Source: an uncultured Burkholderiales bacterium (GTDB taxonomy: Bacteria > Pseudomonadota > Gammaproteobacteria > Burkholderiales > Burkholderiaceae_E). From it: a DNA stretch of 12,518 nucleotides. The stretch covers positions 1 to 12,518 of the forward strand of contig CAIUGQ010000340.1 of the NCBI GenBank assembly GCA_903898725.1. The letters are read 5' to 3'. Each line of letters begins with the position of its first letter. The first letter of the stretch is position 1. Shown here piece after piece: positions 7,017-12,518 of this stretch. The position numbers and the translations under genes are program-made. Below the pieces are notes generated by a model. That model did not search any database, was not told the origin of the DNA, and was given only the letters and a program-made list of their open reading frames with translations.

Positions 7017-10000
7017 TCAGGCCGCGCGCCGCGCTTCCCGGGCGGCATAGAACTCGCTCAGCACCCGCCCGGTGTGGATGCTCGCGCGCCGCGCCAGCGC
7101 CACCGGCGGCCCCTGGTCGACGATCCGGCCGCCGCCGTCCCCGCCCTCGGGACCGAGGTCGAGGATCCAGTCGGCCTCGGCCCACAGGTCGACGTCGTGC
7201 TCGATGACCACCAGCGTGTTGCCGGCGTCGACGAGCCGGTGCAGCACGCGGATCAGGCGGTCGACGTCGGCCATGTGCAGGCCCACCGTCGGCTCGTCGA
7301 GCACATACAGCGTATGCACGGGCGCGAAGCGCGACGGTGCGCCGCCGCCGCCGTCCCGGACCTTGGCGAGTTCGGTGACCAGCTTGATGCGCTGCGCCTC
7401 GCCGCCGGACAGCGTCGGACTCGGCTGGCCGAGCGTCAGGTAACCGAGCCCCACGTCCTGCAGCAGCTTGAGCGGATGGGCGATCGAGGGGTGCGCAGTG
7501 AAGAAGGGCAGCGCCTCGTCGACGCTCATCGCCAGCACCTCGCCGACCGACTTGCCGCGCAGCGTGACCTGCAGCGTCTCGCGGTTGAATCGCTGACCAC
7601 GGCAGACGTCGCAGAGCACCTTCACGTCGGGCAGGAAGCTCATCTCGATCGTCTGCACACCCTGGCCTTCGCAGGCGGGGCAGCGGCCGGCACCGGTGTT
7701 GAACGAGAAGCGCGCCGCCTCGTAGCCTCGCACCCGCGCCTCGGTGGTGTCGGCGAACAGACGGCGGATCGCATCCCAGAAGCCGACATAGGTGGCCGGG
7801 CACGAGCGCGGCGTCTTGCCGATCGGGGTCTGGTCGACCTCGAGCACGCGGCCGATCGGCTCGGTGCCCTCGATCGCGGCGCAGCCGACCGGCGCCGCGA
7901 TCAGTCCGAGCGCCCGCTCGGCGCCGGCGCGGCCGGTGTTGCGCGCGGTGACGATCGCCTGCATGTTCGCCAGCAGCACGTCGCGCGCGAAGGTGGACTT
8001 CCCCGAGCCGGACACGCCGGTGACGACGGTCAGCCGCGCCAGCGGCACGCTCGCGTCGACACCCTTGAGGTTGTGCAGGGTCGCGCCGCGCACGCGGATC
8101 GCGGCGCCCTCCGGCGTGACCTCGCGCGGCGGCTGCAGCGGATGCTGCAGCGGCTGCGACAGGAAGCGGCCGGTCAGGCTGTCCGGGTGCCGCGCGAGCG
8201 CCTCGTGGTCACCGGCCGCGACGATGCGTCCGCCCTGGGTGCCGGCGCCGGGGCCGATGTCGATCACATGGTCGGCGCGCCGGATGGTGTCCTCGTCGTG
8301 CTCGACCACCAGCAGCGTGTTGCCCTTGTCGCGCAGCGCTTCCAGCGTGTCGAGCAGCACGCGGTTGTCGCGCGGATGCAGGCCGATCGTCGGTTCGTCG
8401 AGCACGTAGCACACGCCCTGCAGGTTCGAGCCCAGCTGCGCGGCGAGCCGGATGCGCTGGGCCTCGCCACCCGACAGCGTCGGCGCGGCCCGGGCGAGCG
8501 ACAGGTAGCCGAGGCCGACGTCCGACAGGAAGCGCAGCCGCGAGCCGATCTCGGCCACCACGTCGCGACCGATCTCGGCCTCGCGGCCGGTGAAGGCCAG
8601 GCCGTCCACCCAGCCGCGGGTGTCGTCGACGGCGAGCGCGGTCAGCTCGGCGATCGACAGCTCGCGCAGCCGGACGGCCAGCGCGATCGGGTTGAGCCGT
8701 CTGCCTTCGCAGACCGGGCAGGGTGCATCGGTGTACTCGACGCCGGCGTCGGTCTCGCCCTCCATGCCGGGGGTGAGCTCGTCGTCCTTGATGCGGCCGA
8801 CCGTCTCCAGGCCCGCCCCGAGGCAGGCCGTGCACCAGCCATGCTTGGAGTTGAACGAGAACAGGCGCGGGTCGAGTTCGGGGTAGCTGGTGCCACAGCT
8901 CGAGCAGGCGCGCTTCGTCGAATGGATCGTGGTCTTCAGCGGCGCGGTCTCGCCAGTCGCGTCGCCGCCCTCGATGGCGGTCTGCAGCGCATCGAGTCCG
9001 GCCGCGACGATGACGATGCCCTTGCCATGGTGCAGCGCCTCGCGCAGTGCGTCGCGCAGCTCGGATTCCCGCTCGGGGGACACCACCAGGTCGGCGATCG
9101 GCAGGTCGATGTCGTGCTCGACGTAGCGGTCGATGCGGGGGAACCGCGAGGTGGGCAGGAAGCGGCCGTCGACGCGCAGGTGCGTGTGACCGCGCGCCGC
9201 AGCCCATTTGGCGAGGTCGGTGTAGATGCCCTTGCGGCCGACCACCAGCGGCGCGAGCAGGCCGATGCGTTCGCCGCGGTGTTCGCGCAGCACGCGAGCG
9301 ACGATCGCGTCGAACGACTGCGGCTCGATCGCGGTGCCGTCCTTCGGGCAGTACTGCCGCCCGAGCTTGACGTAGAGCAGCCGCAGGAAGTGGTAGATCT
9401 CGGTCAGCGTCGCGACCGTGCTCTTGCGGCCGCCGCGCGAGGTGCGCTGCTCGATCGCGACGGTGGGCGGGATGCCGTAGACGCCGTCGACGTCGGGTCG
9501 CGAGGCGGGCTGCACGAACTGGCGCGCGTAGGCGTTGAGCGACTCGAGGTAGCGGCGCTGGCCTTCGCCGAAGATCACGTCGAAGGCGAGCGTCGACTTG
9601 CCGCTGCCCGAGACGCCGGTGATCACCGTCATGCGGTTGCGAGGCACCTCGACGTCGACGTTCTTCAGGTTGTGCTCGCGTGCGTTGTGCACGAAGATCG
9701 AATCGCGGGCGCGCTGGCGCAGCAGCGTCTGCAGCGGGGCACCGAGCTCGTCGAGCGCGGGGTCGGCCGCCACCAGCGCCACCGGTGCGGGCGGGCGTGC
9801 GGCGATCGCCGCCGACTCGGCGAGCTGCACCGCGTACTCGCGCAGCGACTGTCCGGTGACGCTGGTCGGGTGCGCGGTGATCGTCTCCGGCGTGCCGACC
9901 GCGACGATCTCGCCGCCGGCGTCGCCACCGTCCGGACCGAGGTCGATGATCCAGTCCGAGGCGCGGACCACGTCGAGGTTGTGCTCGATCACCAGCAGCG

Positions 10001-12518
10001 AGTGGCCCGCGGCGAGCAGCTTGCGCAGCGCCCGCAGCAGCCGCGCGACGTCGTCGAAGTGCAGGCCGGTGGTCGGCTCGTCGAACAGGAACAGCGAGCC
10101 GCGCCGGCTGCGGGCCTTGTCGTGGCCCTTGCTCGCCGCCTCGGCGAGGAAGCCCGCGAGCTTCAGGCGCTGGGCCTCGCCGCCCGACAGCGTGGGCACG
10201 GGCTGGCCGAGCCGCAGGTAGTCGAGGCCGACGTCCTCGAGCGGCTGCAGCCGGGTCGAGATCTCCCAGTCGTCGCCGAAGAAGGCGAGCGCCTCGTGCA
10301 CCGTCAGCTGGAGCACGTCGGCGACCGAGCGCTCGGCGCCGCGCCCGCGGATCATCACCTCGAGGATCTCGGGCCGGTAGCGCTTGCCGTCGCAGTCGGG
10401 GCAGCGCAGGTAGACGTCGGAGAGGAACTGCATCTCGACGTGCTCGAAGCCGTTGCCGCCGCAGGTCGGGCAGCGCCCGTCGCCGGAATTGAAGCTGAAG
10501 GTGCCGGCGGTGTAGCCACGCTCCTTCGACACCTCGGCACCCGCGAAGCGCTTGCGGATCGCGTCGAACGCGCCGACGTAGCTGACCGGATTCGATCGCG
10601 TGGTCTTGCCGATCGGCGACTGGTCGACGAACACCACGTCCTCGAGCCAATCGTCGCCCAGCAGCCGGTCATACGCACCGGGGGTCTCGCTCGGCTTGCC
10701 CTTGGCCTTCAGCAGCGCCGGCAGCAGCACGTCCTGCATCAGCGTGGACTTGCCGCTGCCCGAGACGCCGGTGAGGCACACCAGCCGGCCAAGCGGGATC
10801 TCGACCGAGACGTTGCGCAGGTTGTGCTCGCGCGCGCCTTCGAGCACCAGCTTCGGGGTGGAGGCGGTGACCGGTGCGAGCTGCGTCGCCGGGATGGACT
10901 TGCGGCCGGAGAGGTAGTCGCCGGTCAGCGTCTGCGCGCGGCGCAGGCCTTCCGGCTCGCCCCAGTAGACGATCTCTCCGCCGCGCTCGCCCGGCCCGGG
11001 GCCGATGTCGAGCATGCGGTCGGCGGCGAACATCACCTGCGGATCGTGTTCGACGACGACCAGCGAGTTGCCGGCGTCGCGCAGGCGCTTCATCACGCCG
11101 ATCACGCGGTTCATGTCGCGCGGGTGCAGGCCGATCGATGGCTCGTCGAGCACGAACAGCGTGTTGACCAGCGATGTGCCGAGCGCGGTGGTGAGGTTGA
11201 TGCGCTGGACCTCGCCGCCGGACAGCGTGCGCGACTGCCGGTCGAGCGTGAGGTACGACAGGCCGACGTCGCCGAGGTAACGCAGGCGCGCGCGGATCTC
11301 GGTGAGCAGCAGCTCGGTCGCCTCGTCGAGCGGCGCGGGCAGGCGCAGCATGCCGAACAGGCGCGCCACGCGCTCGAGTGGCAGCAGCATCACGTCATGC
11401 ACGCACAGCCCGGGCAGGGCCTGGAGCTGCGGGTCGGTCCACTCGACGCCCGAGGGCATGAAGCGGCGGTAGCGGCCGACCGCCCCGGCGCCGGTGTCGT
11501 CGAATGCGGCGTCGGCATCCGCCTCCGTGCCGATCCGCCAGAGCAGCGCGTCGGGCCGCAGCCGCGCGCCGTTGCACACCGTGCACGGCGTGTACGCGCG
11601 GTAGCGCGACAGCAGCACGCGGATGTGCATCTTGTAGGCCTTCGACTCCAGCCAGCCGAAGAAGCGGCGCACGCCGTACCACTGGCGGTTCCAGTCGCCC
11701 TTCCAGTCCTCGCCGCCCTCGATCACCCAGTCGCGGTGCTCGGGCGGCAGGTCCTTCCAGGCGATGTCGGTCGCCACGCCGCGGGTCTTCGCGTACTTCA
11801 GCAGCTCGACCTGGCAGTTCCTGTAGCTCTCGGTCTGCCAGGGCTTGACCGCACCGCCGGCGAGCGTCTTCGTGCCGTCGGGGATGATCAGGCCGAGGTC
11901 GATGCCGATCACGCGCCCGAAGCCGCGGCAGGTCTCGCAGGCCCCGATGGGGGAGTTGAACGAGAACAGGCTGGGGCTCGGGTCCGAGTAGGTGATGCCG
12001 CAGTCGGCGCAGGCGAGTGCGCTGGAGTAGCGCCAGACCTCGGCGTCGGTGCCGTCGTCGGCGAGCGCATGGACCTGCATGCGGCCCGCGCCCCGGTGCA
12101 GCGCCGCCTCGAGGGCCTCGGCGACCCGGCCCTCGTCGGCGCCGGCCAGGCGCAGCCGGTCCTGGACCACGAGGAGGGTCGGCCCGACGGTGGCGCTGCC
12201 GGGCAGGCGCGCATGCACCCGGGTGTAGCCCTGCGCCAGCAGGTGCGATTCGATCTCGGCCTCGGTGAAGTTCACCGGAACCTGGACGGGGAAGGCCACG
12301 ACCAGCCGCGGATCGCCGGCTGCCGCTGCCCGCGCCGTCAGCGAGGCCCGGATGCTGGCGACGGTGTCCCGCGTGACCGGGCGGCTGCACCGCCGGCAGT
12401 GCAGCCGGGCGGCCCGCGCGAACAGCAGCTTCAGGTGGTCGTTGAGCTCGGTCATCGTGCCGACGGTCGAGCGCGAGGTCCGGACCGGGTTGGTCTGGTC
12501 GATCGCGATCGCCGGCGG
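7017..12518 (-). CDS. uvrA: Tandem-duplicated excinuclease ABC subunit UvrA (5' end missing)
   Basis: UvrA recognises bulky DNA lesions, loads UvrB and starts nucleotide excision repair. This frame holds 1833 residues in the window, against 940 for E. coli UvrA. It is open through the right edge, where it begins at PPAIAIDQ. Only about 75-90 residues of the first half, including its first Walker A, should be missing. The internal ATG at 12455 is not the start. The frame contains two complete UvrA units joined by an Ala/Pro-rich linker near 9702-9830. LSGGE signatures lie at 11211-11225, 10176-10190, 8463-8477 and 7398-7412. Walker A motifs lie at 10743-10769, 9591-9617 and 7992-8018. All four Walker B DEP motifs and switch His residues are present, as are the zinc-finger Cys pairs. 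The two halves differ in accessory domains. Similar double-length UvrAs are, from memory, known in Burkholderia and relatives. The gene is convergent with the alkylation-repair operon. Confidence 0.95.
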   Translation of the reverse strand, partial: PPAIAIDQTNPVRTSRSTVGTMTELNDHLKLLFARAARLHCRRCSRPVTRDTVASIRASLTARAAAAGDPRLVVAFPVQVPVNFTEAEIESHLLAQGYTRVHARLPGSATVGPTLLVVQDRLRLAGADEGRVAEALEAALHRGAGRMQVHALADDGTDAEVWRYSSALACADCGITYSDPSPSLFSFNSPIGACETCRGFGRVIGIDLGLIIPDGTKTLAGGAVKPWQTESYRNCQVELLKYAKTRGVATDIAWKDLPPEHRDWVIEGGEDWKGDWNRQWYGVRRFFGWLESKAYKMHIRVLLSRYRAYTPCTVCNGARLRPDALLWRIGTEADADAAFDDTGAGAVGRYRRFMPSGVEWTDPQLQALPGLCVHDVMLLPLERVARLFGMLRLPAPLDEATELLLTEIRARLRYLGDVGLSYLTLDRQSRTLSGGEVQRINLTTALGTSLVNTLFVLDEPSIGLHPRDMNRVIGVMKRLRDAGNSLVVVEHDPQVMFAADRMLDIGPGPGERGGEIVYWGEPEGLRRAQTLTGDYLSGRKSIPATQLAPVTASTPKLVLEGAREHNLRNVSVEIPLGRLVCLTGVSGSGKSTLMQDVLLPALLKAKGKPSETPGAYDRLLGDDWLEDVVFVDQSPIGKTTRSNPVSYVGAFDAIRKRFAGAEVSKERGYTAGTFSFNSGDGRCPTCGGNGFEHVEMQFLSDVYLRCPDCDGKRYRPEILEVMIRGRGAERSVADVLQLTVHEALAFFGDDWEISTRLQPLEDVGLDYLRLGQPVPTLSGGEAQRLKLAGFLAEAASKGHDKARSRRGSLFLFDEPTTGLHFDDVARLLRALRKLLAAGHSLLVIEHNLDVVRASDWIIDLGPDGGDAGGEIVAVGTPETITAHPTSVTGQSLREYAVQLAESAAIAARPPAPVALVAADPALDELGAPLQTLLRQRARDSIFVHNAREHNLKNVDVEVPRNRMTVITGVSGSGKSTLAFDVIFGEGQRRYLESLNAYARQFVQPASRPDVDGVYGIPPTVAIEQRTSRGGRKSTVATLTEIYHFLRLLYVKLGRQYCPKDGTAIEPQSFDAIVARVLREHRGERIGLLAPLVVGRKGIYTDLAKWAAARGHTHLRVDGRFLPTSRFPRIDRYVEHDIDLPIADLVVSPERESELRDALREALHHGKGIVIVAAGLDALQTAIEGGDATGETAPLKTTIHSTKRACSSCGTSYPELDPRLFSFNSKHGWCTACLGAGLETVGRIKDDELTPGMEGETDAGVEYTDAPCPVCEGRRLNPIALAVRLRELSIAELTALAVDDTRGWVDGLAFTGREAEIGRDVVAEIGSRLRFLSDVGLGYLSLARAAPTLSGGEAQRIRLAAQLGSNLQGVCYVLDEPTIGLHPRDNRVLLDTLEALRDKGNTLLVVEHDEDTIRRADHVIDIGPGAGTQGGRIVAAGDHEALARHPDSLTGRFLSQPLQHPLQPPREVTPEGAAIRVRGATLHNLKGVDASVPLARLTVVTGVSGSGKSTFARDVLLANMQAIVTARNTGRAGAERALGLIAAPVGCAAIEGTEPIGRVLEVDQTPIGKTPRSCPATYVGFWDAIRRLFADTTEARVRGYEAARFSFNTGAGRCPACEGQGVQTIEMSFLPDVKVLCDVCRGQRFNRETLQVTLRGKSVGEVLAMSVDEALPFFTAHPSIAHPLKLLQDVGLGYLTLGQPSPTLSGGEAQRIKLVTELAKVRDGGGGAPSRFAPVHTLYVLDEPTVGLHMADVDRLIRVLHRLVDAGNTLVVIEHDVDLWAEADWILDLGPEGGDGGGRIVDQGPPVALARRASIHTGRVLSEFYAAREARRAA
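9595..9622. repeat. 28-bp direct repeat within uvrA, copy in the C-terminal half
   Basis: This stretch encodes most of the Walker A loop (GVSGSGKS) of the first nucleotide-binding domain of the second UvrA unit. It is identical over 28 bases to 10747-10774. Shared protein sequence plus strong codon bias can explain the identity. Confidence 0.75.
10747..10774. repeat. 28-bp direct repeat within uvrA, copy in the N-terminal half
   Basis: This stretch encodes the Walker A loop of the second nucleotide-binding domain of the first UvrA unit. It is identical to 9595-9622. The two copies are 1152 bp apart, an exact multiple of three, so recombination between them would delete 384 codons and keep the frame. 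Confidence 0.75.

Noticed and set aside
9340..9350. A lost zinc ligand in the second UvrA unit, CPKD instead of CxxC
   Set aside because: From memory, E. coli UvrA also has CPDH here, so a CxxC is not needed at this spot.
8209..10650. An 813-codon minus-strand open frame inside uvrA
   Set aside because: It is a +1/+2 shadow of the uvrA frame, rich in Arg and Ala, with no motif, while the uvrA frame has all UvrA motifs without a break.
12396..12455. The ATG at 12455 as the start of a 1812-residue uvrA
   Set aside because: The frame stays open upstream and encodes the conserved Q-loop region PPAIAIDQ through RSTVGTMTEL, so the true start is beyond the window.

Overview
The window is very GC-rich (clearly around 70 % by eye), gene-dense and fully bacterial. 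Every gene in it belongs to a family common in Proteobacteria. The CueR-type copA promoter, the Ada-AlkA fusion and a double-length UvrA together suggest a betaproteobacterium (Burkholderiales-like) or, less likely, a xanthomonad. This placement is inference, because no rRNA or other phylogenetic marker is present.

Layout. Positions 1-2319 are a copper-export locus. copA, a Cu(I) P1B-type ATPase, runs on the minus strand and is cut by the left edge. copZ, a small HMA copper chaperone, runs on the plus strand. The 89-bp gap between them holds a textbook MerR/CueR-type promoter with a 19-bp spacer. Positions 2338-3903 (minus) are pgi, glucose-6-phosphate isomerase, convergent with copZ. Positions 3953-6935 (plus) are a tightly packed three-gene operon joined by 4-base start/stop overlaps. 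Its genes are an Ada-type N-terminal domain fused to an AlkA glycosylase, an O6-alkylguanine-DNA alkyltransferase (ogt) and an EamA-family drug/metabolite transporter. Positions 7017-12518 (minus) are one enormous open frame, a tandem-duplicated UvrA cut by the right edge, convergent with the operon.

How the genes work together. CopZ and CopA bind and export cytosolic copper under a shared copper-responsive control region. AlkA and Ogt repair alkylated bases by excision and by direct reversal. The double UvrA would sense bulky lesions for nucleotide excision repair. pgi is a housekeeping gene of glycolysis and gluconeogenesis. No mobile elements, CRISPR arrays, tRNAs or rRNAs were seen, and no gene-free stretch exceeds about 90 bp.

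The most interesting item is the double UvrA. Its two halves have apparently lost complementary accessory modules. The N-terminal half keeps a full-size insertion domain but a divergent UvrB-binding domain. The C-terminal half keeps a canonical-looking UvrB-binding domain but has its insertion domain cut to about 34 residues. A second point of note is that the CueR-type promoter places the likely copA transcription start on the copA start codon, which predicts a leaderless mRNA. I found no clearly new defence, mobile or RNA system here.
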